64,000 bases of DNA from Apostichopus japonicus (GCF_037975245.1 NC_092582.1:25398077-25462076); one strand, 5' to 3'; shown: positions 1 to 12,900, counted from the first letter of the stretch. Made by a program: numbers and translations. Notes: generated from the sequence alone by a model not told the origin.

Positions 1-570
1 TAGGCTAATTAGAATTTTATTTGTATATTTATAACAAATATTTAGGTTGATTTTGAGTAAATCTGTTATTTGCTTCAGGAATACCGTAGTTAAATTGTTC
101 GTTAAAATTGTAACGATTAATTCAAACTAACAGTAAATTAGGTTTGGATCTTTCTAGTTCATCTTTAGTTCTTCAAAGGATTAATTAAATAGAAAAACTA
201 TCTGGGTGACGACAGGTTGCAAGCTTTATTTACTTTATTGATAACTCTCATTAACAGACATAAGTTTAAATTTAAGGCACACATAGCGATATCAGCACTT
301 TTATAAGGACAAGAATTTCTTTATCTCAACCTCAACTATACCAGCCTCACCTGTTTAAGAGTTACTGTATAGCCATAACCTTCTGTGTGACCTTAATGCA
401 GGACAGGAAAAGAGTATAACTTGAAATTACAAGTCAGTACATCGAATACATGTTACACAGACAGGGGCGGCGATTTGTTTCAATTTTTTTTTTTGGGGGG
501 GGGGGATTTGCTTGGGTGCAGGCGCGTAGCAACTTTCATCCCCAAAATTGTTCACGCTTTATGATATTTG
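1..570. other. Non-coding AT-rich stretch
   Basis: No open frame with protein-like composition, no splice-bounded exon and no RNA gene was recognised. A poly-T run followed by a poly-G run lies near 485-506. A GGCGCGTAGC motif near 530 resembles the end of the MITE at 761, but no partner end was found. Confidence 0.5.
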
Positions 571-571
571 G

Positions 572-608
<37 letters not shown>

Positions 609-615
609 GTATGTA

Positions 616-665
<50 letters not shown>
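571..665. repeat. (TA)n microsatellite with TATG interruptions
   Basis: Nearly continuous TA dinucleotides, interrupted around 596-622 by GTAT repeats. The Tyr/Ile/Val-rich open frames across it on both strands are artefacts of the repeat. Confidence 0.95.
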
Positions 666-667
<2 letters not shown>

Positions 668-760
668 TACACATTTCGAAAAAAGGTGAAAACTATACTT
701 TCGGTGAAAGTGTGTGATATTTTTTGGTGATATTGAGTAACAAATTGTGTCACGGTTAGA

Positions 761-1039
761 CAGGCGCGTAGCGAGGAATATGCCAAGGGAGGGGTGAAGC
801 TTGCAGGCAAACTATCTAACCGTAGCGCCACCATGGTTTGGCTCGAAGCGTATAAAAGAAAAATTTGGCCGTAAATGCCTCCCAGATCGCTGGAAATGGC
901 ACTTCCTAGGCCTTGTAAGTTGCATCTAAGCATTTTCTCTTTTGAAATTACTAGTGATATCATAAATAAATACAAAATTATGCTCGAGGGGCGGGGCGGG
1001 CGGTCGCTACCTTCGCCCCACCCATTGGCTACGCGCCGG
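761..1039. mobile_element. hAT-like MITE (GGCGCGTAGC ends)
   Basis: The left end starts CAGGCGCGTAGC and the right end finishes GCTACGCGCCGG, giving inverted ends that share GGCGCGTAGC. The flanking 8-mers are CGGTTAGA at 753-760 and CGGTTATA at 1040-1047, a 7/8 match consistent with a hAT-type 8-bp target duplication. It is 279 bp with no coding capacity. An internal part (about 815-920: AGCGCCACCA, then GGAAATG and GGCCTTG blocks) recurs at about 63735-63840. Confidence 0.75.
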
Positions 1040-1047
1040 CGGTTATA

Positions 1048-2455
1048 AATCTTGTAGGAAACAGGCCAAATGGAAACCCAGTGAACCCATATCGACGTGG
1101 ATCATTATGATTGTACGTACTTACACTCATACACAAGAGATGTACAGATATTATGATAATAACCATGAGTTACAACTTGCTATACGGTCACAGGTCACAG
1201 AAACGACCACGAAGTGTCATTTTCCTCATGTAGCATGCTTTGGATGAAGTTTCAGCCACCGCCTAATATGATATGGATAAATAATCTCACGCATTATTTT
1301 CTATTTATAGCCACACAAAAAACTATGCCACCAAATATTGGGGGGGGGGGGGATAGTAGATATCCCCCATCTGATCGCCGCCTATGTACACAGAGATAAC
1401 ACTGTTGACAATATATCTCTGATTAGTTTCTTTCATTGCTTCCATTGACATTACAACATCAATACATATCAATAATTTCATTATAAGATTCTACGATATG
1501 ATATAGTAAAAGATTAATGGGATGAATATGTTGTAATTGTATAACAATGAGAGACCGGTACGCCTCAAAGGGAACAAGTGTGTTTGGTTGTAAACATTGA
1601 ATATTTGTACTTACATGCAGAAATATGAAAGATACCAAGAACAATAACAAAATAAAGGAATAATTATTACCCAGATATTAACCAGCAACTGTTCACAAAG
1701 TTCGGTTGCAATCCGACTACGGGTTGCGGAGTTATTGCAACGTAAACCGTTTTACGTTTGACACTATAACCTTATTAATATTCATAAGGTCAGCGCTACA
1801 AAAATTGGGCACACCTTCTTACTCTAATGCATCTACATAACAAGTATGACAAATATGCATAGCTCCGTTGCAATTGTCACAGACGGAAACATACACGCAC
1901 ACGCCATCACTCTCGCATATATTCTTTTTGCCTTCGATAAGGAATCAACGTTTGTATGCAATAAACTAAACATTTTGCTGTCAGTGTGCAACTAAGACAT
2001 CACACCTGTTTGCTTCAAGTATACTTTTGGTACAAACTGTTACAATTTCAGCTTTCGATATCTCCAAAACGTAATGTAGGAATTGGATACACATTTCACC
2101 AGTATGCTTAGTATATGATTCTCTTTAATAAGTCTAATTAATGTACATTTTCCTCTTTCCTCTTTAAGATAATCAACTTTACAGTCTCTTTTGAGTCAAA
2201 ATATAACCAACACTTCAACATACAGTTTTAAAAATGTAGCAACAATTTAAAGTAAGCTATTGAAAAATAACAATATGATATCCATTAAAAGCCCTAAAAA
2301 TAATGGGAACCTTGTCTATCTCATTAATTTCTGGAGGAATTTTATAAATCTTATATCAACGTTATGTTATCATACCTGGAGAGATTGAACTAATTGCGCA
2401 TGATCAACGCATCATTAACTTGATTGTTACTAATGAAATGTTAGTGTTAATAAGG
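1048..2455. other. Non-coding AT-rich stretch
   Basis: No gene recognised. A poly-G tract followed by a short TAGATATCCCCC segment (about 1339-1372) looks like a fragment of a G-tract repeat. Confidence 0.45.
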
Positions 2456-2617
2456 GGTTAATCAACGGTCTAGCGTGCGTTACTCACAGGATTAATGAAC
2501 GATCGGGGGATAATGCAAGCGATGCACGAGGGCGGAGCCCGAGTGCATCCAGCGATAGCATTAACACCCGGAGTGCATTAATCCTGTGAGTAACGCACGC
2601 TAGACCGTTGATTAACC
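2456..2617. mobile_element. Foldback/MITE with perfect 42-bp inverted arms
   Basis: Arm 2456-2497 is the exact reverse complement of arm 2576-2617, 42 bp without a mismatch. The 78-bp centre is itself an imperfect hairpin around GGGCGGAGCCC. A diverged piece of the same arm (CGTGCGTTGCTCACAGGATTAA) lies near 2723-2745, so an older or larger copy may be present. No transposase and no clear target duplication were seen. Confidence 0.8.
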
Positions 2618-2722
2618 TCGTTCATTCATACACTACCATTTGTGTGGGGAAAAATCATAAAACAAAACATTTTTGGTTACATATAACCAAAGATTTATTA
2701 AAGTGATGCCCCGTAATTTTAC

Positions 2723-2755
2723 CGTGCGTTGCTCACAGGATTAACCACGGTCAGC
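2723..2755. repeat. Diverged third copy of the 2456 foldback arm
   Basis: Contains GTGCGT-GCTCACAGGATTAA, matching the arm sequence of the foldback just upstream with a few differences. Confidence 0.6.
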
Positions 2756-3177
2756 TGACCTGAATGGACCAATAGGATTTAGGAATCTTTACTAAGTATG
2801 AATGAACACAACATTAATTTTGTTATGTTGTAGACCACTGGCTTTCAGTCTAGGCTGCTTTTACTATAACATTTTGTTTAATTTTGAGACATGTTACTTT
2901 AAACAGCTGAGTTCATCAGTAAAGGTAACTGGACTATATAATATAATACGGAGACAGTTATGTCAGTTCATCAAATACAACACAAAAAACAATGGGATGA
3001 GAAGACTTTATGTCCTCAAATAACATGTTAACATTGAAGTACACATTCTACACCGACAAATGTAGTTGAAATCTATGTTCTGGTTTAAGAACGGAGTTAC
3101 AAAACTTGATTTTGTTGAGTTATTGAAATGTATAAATCACATTATTAACATGAATATTTAGGCCTGTACTAAGGGGC

Positions 3178-3497
3178 TGACGTCATCAGCAATTTAGCAT
3201 TAAAGGAGTATTCCAGACATTAATCTTACCAACCCAGAAATGTTGAAGAAACATTAACAACACTCCTTTTTAGATAATAACATTTAAAGACTGAAATTCC
3301 GCTTAAAGTAATCCTCTAAAACAAAATGTAAATTGAAAAGTTATCTTTCAAATTTCACTTCTTTATTGTATATGGAGTTATTAATATCATTGTACAACCA
3401 TATCTCTACAACATCCATTCACAATGAATGTAAAAGTTACAGCCTTCACCAAGTCACCATTCCATTGTCTTGAGAATATAGGCATTTGATGACGTCA
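3178..3497. mobile_element. Candidate MITE with 11-bp TGACGTCATCA ends
   Basis: TGACGTCATCA at 3178-3188 and its exact reverse complement at 3487-3497 bound a 320-bp non-coding segment. No target duplication is evident, so the pairing could be coincidental, particularly as TGACGTCA is itself a palindrome. Confidence 0.35.
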
Positions 3498-5606
3498 CAA
3501 TCATACAAGACTAGTTGCATGTGTATTATACTGGAGCTCTATCTGGCGCTGTTTTTAATACTTGGGAGATATTAAAAGTTTACAATCTAAATCTTCATTA
3601 GATTCTTTCTCACTGAAATTACTGCCATCGTTTTCAGGAATGAGTGAATGACGATATATTCCTGCTGATGATTGGCGACGTCAGACGAACAATCATCTTG
3701 CATTGAACTGTAAGATAGATATAAAATGAGATATATTAGGTTACATTGTTATCATAATAAATGGGTCAAGCAAATACTTATTTGTAGAATAATGGGGAAG
3801 TAATACCTAGACAACCCCCCTCCCAACCCGCCTCCCCCGGAAAAAGCGCCAGCAGTACCATGAGCCAAGACATAATTTAACACACCAGCTAAACAAAACA
3901 CCGCGACACGGGAAACAAGCGAACGATGTTTCTGTTAATGGAAGGAACTTATCACTCATTTCCATACATTAATCAGGGCTTTGCTTTGTTCATGAAAGAT
4001 ATAATAAAACCAATGATAATTGAAGCAAATTATATTAGTGACCAGATAAAATTAGATAATCACCGATATAGGAATACAAATTCTGGTTATGGATGGAGAT
4101 TATTATTAATATATTAAGATTTTACAATTAAAAGTATCAGACAATCACTGTTAACAAATACAATGTTAAATACTAAGGTAGAGAGTATTCAGCTGTATTG
4201 ACTTACAGTTACTTGCGCCTTGCTTGGTTGAATTCCGCCAGGCTTTTCTGATAACTCTTATCACCGAATAACTAAACAAGAGGTAAAATATAAGTAATGC
4301 ATATGTATAAGATAATACAGAAACAAAGACAATGCAGTATAGTTAAATGTTGTAAATATTCATCATATGCATCCATATTAAAAGTGTTATTTCAGATAAA
4401 TCGATTCATGTTACATTAAACTTTGCATGTTTTCAAATGTCTTGACGATTTTTGTCCGGTTTATTATTATTATTATTTCAGATATTATTTTAGGGATTTC
4501 TAACGAGTACGTCCTGCGAATATTGTTAGTAGTGAACCACCCGATACACATAGGGAACACAGTTACTACTGTAAATCTTACAGTTTTGTACCACAGTAAA
4601 AACTAGATCGTCACTATAATGCTGTGGACGCTTTAATTCCGTGCTTGAAAGGACTGATTTGCGAGGATTGGATTCTATAGAAAAGTTCCACTGTTTGCTT
4701 GAAATATTGAAAATAACTATTAAAGTAACAAAACTGAAAGTTTATTTTATGTCAACAATTTTTGACTCATAACTCAAGGATCTAATCCTCTCCCAATCTA
4801 TAACAGTGATTTCTGTGTAAAACAGGATTACTGTACAATTATCTCCAAACCCCATCCTTTTCCCTGCCGGTAACCATCAAATGACATACTCAGGGGATTT
4901 CCCATGGATATCACGATGACTCGATCAATGCAACCCAATGTAATATCACACATTGCTGGATGCAGGGAAATGTTCAGTCCTGTTTATAAGCTGATCCCGT
5001 CAAGCTGAGTAGCCATTTTCAATTTAGCCGCAGGGTTTAACATTCTCATCATCATGAAAGTTCTACAATTCCTTCAAACATTAATTTAATCATGATAGGA
5101 ACATACCCAGGTCACTCATCTCTCATTCTGGGTAATTCTTATAAGAATTCACAAATGTAGGAGTCAAATCAAACTGGACATTGACTCATGTGATTATGCA
5201 ATAGAAAGGTGAGAGTTCAAGAGTTGGTGAAAGGTGCATCATTCTTAGGGTGTTAAAATGACCAGTCACCAGTGTATCCCATTCTGAAGGTAAACTGAGT
5301 TTAATCCATAAATGTGGTTTATATATTTCCAGCTGGACCCACCCCTCTCCCTCTAGAACTTTGAAACCAATTTGATTAAACTTTGTTTAAAGGTTAAGTA
5401 GAATGTTGGGTAGGCCGTGTCACTATCTGACGTGTATACTGTTGTTCCTTTAATAAGGAAATTCCATGACGTCACCATTCGTGACATATAACGGGATCGT
5501 TATTTTAGTCGGTTCTCTTGACCATGCTAGACCGGGTTCTGCTCTTATGTTTTGTTATGGCGTAACTTGTGTTATTTGTTAGCAACATTTGTTTTCAGTG
5601 GAGGAA
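3498..5606. other. Non-coding AT-rich stretch
   Basis: No exon, RNA gene or mobile-element end was recognised. Confidence 0.4.
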
Positions 5607-5707
5607 TATTAACAGTTTAGGTGTTAATTATATATGCATATTATAGTGCGAAAGACTATTAACAGTTTAGGAGTTAATTTTAAATGCATATTATAGTGCG
5701 CAAGACA
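5607..5707. repeat. Two-copy tandem repeat, ~52 bp
   Basis: TATTAACAGTTTAGG(T/A)GTTAATT followed by TGCATATTATAGTGCG and AAGAC occurs twice in tandem with few substitutions. Confidence 0.8.
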
Positions 5708-6404
5708 GAGTCTTGTTTGCTAGTGTTACCTTGTTCTCCAAAACTATAATTTAATTAAGGATAAATCGTTCAGATTTTAGGTCCATGGTGATTTTTAAAC
5801 TAGTCCCAATAACACAGGTTTGAGATGAACAGGGGGACGGGGCGGGGGGGGGGCAGGCGGACTCAGGCCCTATGTTCAGTGGGTCTGAAGCGTTGCCCTG
5901 TGAATGTTCCGACGGTCAAGTGCCCGCTTAAAACCCATGGTCAGTGGTCTAGTTGGACCTGGAGGCATAATGCCTACGAAGTCTAAACAACTCCTAAAAT
6001 CAAGTTTTTAAGTATTTTGTATGGCATCCCGGGACCCCAATGCGAAAATATACACAACCATGTATGATTGAAAATCACTGTTCCTCTAAAAATTATTCGC
6101 GACCATAATACACTAACATCCCATTCACACAGCATCCGGGCATCTGTGGTTACCATAGTACCAATGTCTGGGAACCTGTTACTTTGCAGCTATGGAAACA
6201 TCCAAAATAAGAAATTATGAGCCAGATTACTTTCTTAGAAGTTTCTACTATGTTGTTAGTTTCCTTGTACAGTATCAGTATAGCGATTCCTAATTAAAAA
6301 CGAAGGGCAATACGGACGATCAAAGGGAAATATGACAGCTGTTTATAAACAAATTATAACATTATTGGCGGTTTATGACGTTTAATATGCGTCCATGGTG
6401 GTGG

Positions 6405-6595
6405 TGGTCATATGCGTAGGAGGCGATGGGGGGAAGGCGATGGGGGGGGGGCTGGGGGGGTATGCAGCCCCCATACCAAATCAAAATGTTCGGCCACCTA
6501 CTGAAAGAAATCTAATTTGCAATGTGTTTTTTGCTTATATTTTCAGGCAAGCCGTTACAGCCCCTCAAAACAAATTGGTCTCCTGAGCCTATTGG
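6405..6595. mobile_element. Internally deleted copy of the 14766 MITE family
   Basis: GCGTAGGAGG at the left, CACCTACTGAAAGAAA, TTGCAATGTGTTTTT, GGCAAG-CGTTACAG and an ATTGG-CTCCT end occur in the same order as in the reverse complement of 14766-15156. This copy is shorter, with the centre deleted. G-tracts follow the left end in both copies. The weak open frames here come from the repeat. Confidence 0.6.
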
Positions 6596-7494
6596 GGTGG
6601 TGGAGGGTGAGGGGGGGGGTGAGGGTGATATACATCTTCATTCAACTTTGGATAACATATTTTAGAATTAAATACTTTAGTCAGATGAATCCTTCCTCCC
6701 TCGGCCTTCAAAAAATTGAACTACAAGCTGCTATTTTTCTGCCTTTCAACAGAAATACTTCATCACGTCAACTCATCCGTCTTCTGCATGGTGACTATAC
6801 AAACCCAATACTCGTTATTACCACTACGTCCAAACAATCCTAGCTGTACGTGTAAGCTAACTAAACATTAACAGGGCCTCAGTAATTTAGATATAACATG
6901 AAAACAGCACAACAGCAGTGTTAATTCTAGAAAAGAAGACATAATTCGATGCAAAAAAACATCCATAAGAACATTGCTGTTAGCTGGACTAACCAGGTGT
7001 CATTACATATAATGAAACAAATTAAAAAAAAAAAAAAAAAAATCTGATTTGGTGTTACATGCGCCATCTGTTTGTAAATGTGTTTAGGCGACATGCTTAT
7101 AGGATTAATATTCACATTAAATATTTCAAAATTTAATTTCATGACTTGGAAAATAAATGGAATGATGCCTTATATCTCAATTTGACTAGTATAATATTAG
7201 TTTGGTAAAATATTTAAAACATTGGCCGATTACATAACATGTAATACTAGCAGTATCAGGTTGTGCTGGAAATCAATCAAATTTGAGACAGCAATCTTGA
7301 AAATTGCTTGTATTTTTCGCGACTCTGGACTGACACATCGAAATTAATTTAAGCATATTGCCCGATTATTGTGTTTCATTCTTTTGACTTTTTATTGTAA
7401 ATATTGAGAAGTCACCTCACATACACGTAGGTTCATCTTCATTAAATACCTACGCCGTTGCTATCATGTCAGTTTAGTCTAAAGGGACCCTCAT

Positions 7495-7699
7495 TGTAAC
7501 TTACCTGATGCACGTTGTTGTGTACTGTCGCATGATTCTAAATAGCGTCACCAGCTTTGATGGCTTTGATGGCTGGTCACAATGAGTTATTGTTCTACAA
7601 AAAAGGCTGAATAAATTAATCGAACCAAAGCCGCGAGTCCATTCGTATTTTGTTAGAATCTGGTTAAAACCGTGGAATCCGACATAGAAAGACGTCGCA
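7495..7699 (+). repeat. Putative 5' LTR (5' limit approximate)
   Basis: Starts TGTAAC and ends GACGTCGCA immediately before a primer-binding-like sequence. Its final 62 bases (7638-7699) recur at 9896-9957. The left limit is placed at the nearest plausible TGT and is inferred. Confidence 0.55.
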
Positions 7700-7715
7700 T
7701 TGGCGACGAGGATGG
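7700..7715 (+). promoter_or_regulatory. Primer-binding-site-like sequence
   Basis: TTGGCGACGAGGATGG directly follows the LTR end, where a Ty3/gypsy element carries its tRNA primer-binding site. The primer tRNA was not identified. Confidence 0.5.
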
Positions 7716-7748
7716 ATACAAAACTCGGTAAACTCAACAACAACCAAG

Positions 7749-8520
7749 ATGGCAATCAATTTAGACTCGAATATTAGCAATTTCGACGTGACAGGTGATG
7801 TTACCAGCATAGGCCCCAGGTGGACTAGATGGAAACGGGCACTACAGTACTATGTTGTGGGAAAAAGAATCACCGACCCTAAACAGAAGAAAGCGTTATT
7901 GTTACATACAGCCGGTATGGACGTACAAGAGGTATTCGAGACTTTAGCTGATCCAGGAGTGACCTCGGGTGTTACAGACACAGCAGACGAGTACGAAAAG
8001 ACACTGAGGACACTAGACAACTATTTCAAACCACAAATTAATATTCCATTTGAGCGCCACGTATTCAGACAGATGAGTCAGGACAAAGGTGAAACGGTGG
8101 ACCAGTTTGTTGCTAGACTTCGGCGACAAGCACATAATTGTGGATTTGAAAACCAATCCGAACAGATTAGAGACCAAGTCATCGACAAATGTCACAAAAA
8201 TGAACTGAGACGTAAGTTACTGCTGAAAGGGTCAACATTAATACTGGCAGAACTGCAGAAAATAGCACGATCGATTGAAGCAGTGGATATACACAGCTCA
8301 GGCAAATGGAGAATGTTACTCCACATCAAGCTGCTGCTCAAGTCAACAGTGTGGATAACAAACAATTCCACGGTAAGAGAACAGGCCCCAAAGGTGGGAA
8401 GGGACAGAACAGAGATAGGCCCAATCAGAATAGGCCTACAGGGACATGCTTTCATTGTGGCAATACAGGTCACATCGCAAGAGATGCAAACGCCCTGCCA
8501 GAGACGCCACTTGTAATAAA
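7749..8520 (+). pseudogene. gypsy gag relic (capsid region plus CCHC zinc knuckles)
   Basis: The frame from the ATG at 7749 encodes a retrotransposon Gag capsid region: the FRQMSQDKGETVDQFVARLR segment is typical of gypsy-type Gag. Near 8300 the frame breaks. The continuation (8306 onward, frame +2) is basic and leads to a zinc knuckle of C-x2-C-x4-H type (CFHCGNTGHIA). A second break near 8480 moves the remaining knuckle (CNKCKLKGHYAKLC, a full C-x2-C-x4-H-x4-C) into the frame of the pol region. Gag would coat element RNA in cytoplasmic particles; this copy cannot make an intact protein. Confidence 0.85.
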
Positions 8521-9925
8521 TGTAAACTTAAGGGGCATTACGCGAAACTGTGTAAAACCAAGCCAGAAAGAATTCAAAAGGAACGCAGCCCAAGTAGCGA
8601 TAAAGTAAACAAGGTACAGTCTGACAATGAATATGTATTTATTATGACGGATCAAACCGGATCAGGACTTGTGGAAGTCAATGTAGGGGGTGTTCCAATT
8701 TCATTACTGATCGACTCGGGAGCGACATGCAGTGTCATTGGAGAAGAGACATGGGAGTATCTCAAAGCAAATAATGTCAAGTGCAAATCTGAAAAAGCGA
8801 CCAAACAGCTCTTCGCATATGGGAATCAGAAGCCCCTGAATGTACTCAGTAAATTCCAAACGACTTCGGAAATCGATGGAGAGGAGACAAACAGCGAGTT
8901 CTTCGTAATCAAAGGGAAAGCAGATTCTCTGCTCGGGAAAAAGACAGCGATGGCACTGAGGGTACTCGAGCTGGGACCCCGAAATTCCAGAATCCGGAAA
9001 ATCGAAACCAAAGAGGATGTTCTTGAGAAATTTCCGAAGTGCTTTGAAGGAATTGGCAAGTTGAAGGACTATGAGGCAAAAATAAACATTGCGCGGGTAG
9101 CCCAAAAGGTGAGACAAGTACCATTCAACTTGCGCGACAAAGTGGAAATGAAGCTGAGAGAGCTAGAGGAACAGGATATCATTGAGAAAGTGGTGGGACC
9201 GACCCCATGGGTAAGCCCTGTGGTAGTTGTACCCAAGCCGTCAGGAGACATAAGACTCTGTGTCGACATGAGATTGGCTAATCAAGCTGTAATCCGTGAA
9301 CGGTATCCAATTCCAACTATAGAGGAGATCATACACAACATGAACGACAGCTCGGTATTCAGTAAGCTAGATCTGAATATGGGATTTCATCAGATCGGGC
9401 TAAGCGAGGAGTCACGTGCAATCACTACATTTGTTACGCACACAGGACTATACCGCTATAAACGGTTGATGTTCGGCATCAGCTCAGAACCAGAGCTATA
9501 CCAGCATATTATTCAGCAAGTTGTGAGTGGATGTGATGGCACCCATAACATATCCGATGATATTATCGTACACGGCAAGAATGTGGAGGAACACGACCAA
9601 AGACTGGAGAAGGTTCTGCAGAGGATCCAAGAGGCTGGATTAACACTGAACAAACGGAAATGTGAACTCCGAATGACTGAACTTGTTTTCATGGGACATA
9701 AACTGTCTAGTGGACGGAATCTGCCCAAGTGATGAGAAAGTTGAGGCAATTAAAGATGCTAGACAGCTCAGCTTTCTCGGTCTGGTACAATATTGTTCTA
9801 GATTTATCCCAAATTTGGCAACGATATCTGAGCCATTAAGACGGCTAACCAAAAAGGGGGAAACATTCAGTTGGGGAAAAGAGCAAGAGCAATCATCCAT
9901 TCGTATTTTGTTAGAATCTGGTTAA
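8521..9925 (+). pseudogene. gypsy pol relic (protease and partial reverse transcriptase)
   Basis: A frame open through 9732 contains the aspartic protease motif LLIDSGAT and Ty3/gypsy reverse transcriptase blocks: WVSPVVVVPKPSGDIRLCVDMR, then FSKLDLNMGFHQI, FGISS, and a catalytic ISDDIIVHG block in which SDD replaces the more usual YxDD. Serine before DD is normal in the K02A2.6-like group as I know it. A frame break at about 9710-9725 and a short internal loss after KDARQ precede the thumb/connection region (FLGLVQYCSRFIPNLA). Coding then stops abruptly where the sequence enters the 3' LTR at 9896. RNase H and integrase are absent. Confidence 0.9.
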
Positions 9926-9957
9926 ATCCGTGGAATCCGACGTAGAAAGACGTCGCA
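9896..9957 (+). repeat. Truncated 3' LTR (62 bp)
   Basis: Matches 7638-7699 with two visible substitutions. It is fused directly to pol sequence, so the 3' part of pol and most of this LTR were lost in one deletion. Confidence 0.85.
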
Positions 9958-12900
9958 CACGTGATCCCTCAGATACTAAAACATTTACTTTTTATATTGT
10001 TTCTAGTTCCTTATCATTTGGTATATCAACAGCTTAGTTTGCTTACATTCCACAGTGAATGGTTTCTACTCTGATTTAGTCATTTTATGTCACAGTGGAC
10101 CCTCTCAAATCACAATGAATAATAATGATGGTATAACCCAACGGATACCCTCACAACCCAGTAATCATCTTGCTCCTAGACTCACTCATACTCACATTAC
10201 CAAAAGAGAGGACCAGTTTATCTCTTCAATTTCAATAATTAAAGTGTTCCTGTTTGACGGGTATGTGATGATGCTTACATGCAAACATTATTGTATCGTT
10301 TACCGAATTTCTGCGAGAAGCTAAGCTCCTCCTAAACCATCCCCAACCCCTCCCTGACCCTAGAGAATGATTCTCATTATTTTATATTATCAAAGTATAC
10401 CGGAGTAGAGATTAATGCGAAATTTGAGTATTAACTTCTAGAGTTAGCGCTTTGTGTGTTGAGAAAAATGTTACCACTGTAATCGTCATCTGACATTTAA
10501 TGATGTTAATATTTTTTTCATGTAACAATAGAAGTGACTTTTACAAAATAAATCAGTTCCTTTATAGTTGATAAACTGTGAAACTATGTTTGGCGAAGAA
10601 ATGAATGAACAAAGGATTTACTATAAGAAATTTAAAATAGCTTCTTTGATACTTTTTGAACCAGTAACGAATTATGATATGTACATCAGCAGAGTGATAT
10701 GAAATAATCATTAAGCATCTACCGGAAGGGGGGGGGGGGAGGGGTTTAGGCAGATATTTTCAAAAGCAATATTTCAAGTTTTTGTGAGTGTGTACGTGTG
10801 TCGGCTTGTCACGCTCCATAACATCTTACTAAATCTTGTAGTATTTAAAAGTCTCTCCGTTTCTTTGTTGAGCATTTCTTTGAATGTGTATGCGGAAGGA
10901 AGATAATTTAGGCCGCATCTAAACTTGACATTGAGAACAATGCTACCCCCAATACGAGTTATAAACTTGTAAGTGGTTTATCTAAATTCCCTGTTCGATA
11001 CACTTCAATTATAAATCTTTCCTCCCTGATGAGAAACAAAGTATAATACTCTGTTGTCTTATTTCTTAGTTCCACAGTAATTAACACCTCCTTGTCTGTT
11101 ACTAAATAACTGTTACTAATTAACTGGAACATGAATCCCTGTCTCTCTTACCCTTTCTCCTGGTAGTTTACCCAGTCCGTCACAGGGCTGAAAGGAAGTG
11201 ATAGGTTATTATCATGAGATGTTGAAATTGTGTTTCAGGAAAACAAAAAAAGGCAAAGTAAAACATGTATAAGTTAGAATGATATATGTTCACCAATATC
11301 GCAATAAACTATTGCTGGCAGATATGCGCACATCTGTATTGAACACACTAAAGTCAATATAGGAGACAGACTCGTCACTATAAGATGCGCGGACTTAATA
11401 ACATAAACACAAACATTAGTTTTAAACCCGTTATCAAACACTGAGTGACGTCATCAAACACTGAGTGACGTCATAATGATAAACTTCTCACTGAGATGAT
11501 CAGATGGATACCATGGACGAGAGGATGACGAGGAGGGAAAAGAGGGCAGTATTCAAAGATAGAACTCAGAACATCGTGGTTGGATTGACGTAATGGCCAA
11601 AATAAAGCAAAATATTGTTCAGTTCACAAAGCAGCATATTGGTTACCCCCCCCCCCCCACCGCGTCTTAGATGGGATATTTCTATCGTGTTGTTGATCGT
11701 GTAGAGATATCCATGAAAGTTTTGGAAATGCAGTTGTGTGATGAACTCATAAAATAAGAGACACAATTAGGGAGCATTAAATAGACTGGTGGAGATCTGT
11801 TAACACTGAAAAAATAAGGAAATGTAATAAACCCTGCACAGATGTTTTTCTTTCTAAGTTTACCCTGTGTTTGTATGTTTATTGAAGTTTTTTACATGTG
11901 CAAATAATCAGTTTCGCAATAGTTGACTCTCTCTGTTCAACTAAGGCAGGGAAAATTTAGACCAGGAGGCGACGGTCTGTAAATTTATGAATGACTAGAG
12001 TCTGTATATTTAACCGATACGCCCTGTGTGTCTATTAGACTAGTATAGGCAGAAACAGTATGAGCTCTGCATTGCTTTGTCTCTATGTATTAGCTGGACT
12101 CAGACCTGGTTTGGGTTGCTCATATCTCTCTAGAACTCTGTTCAGACTCGAGACTACCATATACTCGAACCAAGTGGTTGTCGGACTAGGCTCGGAATCA
12201 GGAATAATTGGACTCAACTACATCAGAGCGTTTATAATACTATAACATACAAACATATTGAATTGTTCTGGTGGAAAGAATATGAACCAAGTGAGGATAC
12301 AAGGCCAGGATGTTGCATTGTGATATTTTCAGCCCTTGAATATAATTATTAATTTGCAGGGTGTTAATTGTTTAAAAATCAACCACATTACCAGTTACTT
12401 TGAACACCCCACCCTTCCCCACTATCTGGCCCAGGCTCCTTCAAGACTCTACGTTATACAAATTAGTAGTTATTCACAGAAGAAAGAAATAATGCAACTA
12501 TTTTAAACCATTATTAGTTCAGATTCACCGTTGCCTCTTTTTGTATCATATTGCTGCTGCTTATTCATAGTACTGTACACACAGAGGATGGTACAAAAGA
12601 CGTTTCTTGAAAGTTAAATGAAAATCTTAAATTTAACACCTTTAAGTTGAACTTTAATGTAGTCACCTCTACTTTAATTTTTCAAATAAGTTAAAGTACA
12701 TCTAGTTGATGAAATCTACCTAAAAAATACACCTGTTTCTTTGTTTCAAGTTAAAAATCGTTCCATATCTAAGCCTGCTTGGACACAGACATTCATATCA
12801 GCCACGTATACATACATTCATCCAAATAAATAATAAAATATAATCAATAGGGATCCCTCAAATCCCATTACAACTGAAACTATTAGAACCGAGTAACATT

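Larger units (their letters stand above)
7495..9957 (+). mobile_element. Ty3/gypsy LTR retrotransposon relic (K02A2.6-like)
   Basis: Order: putative 5' LTR, primer-binding-like site, gag with zinc knuckles, aspartic protease, reverse transcriptase, then a direct jump into the end of the 3' LTR. RNase H and integrase are missing. At least three frame breaks (near 8300, 8480 and 9710-9725) show it is dead. The last 62 bases of both LTRs are still nearly identical (about 60/62). Flanking 5-mers (CTCAT and CACGT) do not match, so the 5' limit or the target duplication is uncertain. Confidence 0.85.

Noticed and set aside
450-975. Open frames rich in Tyr/Ile over the (TA)n tract
   Set aside because: They are translations of a dinucleotide repeat and of the adjoining MITE, with no coding character.
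11806-11820. CACTGAAAAAATAA matching the left end of the 15243 element
   Set aside because: No matching right end or subterminal GACTAA motifs nearby; probably chance or a tiny remnant.
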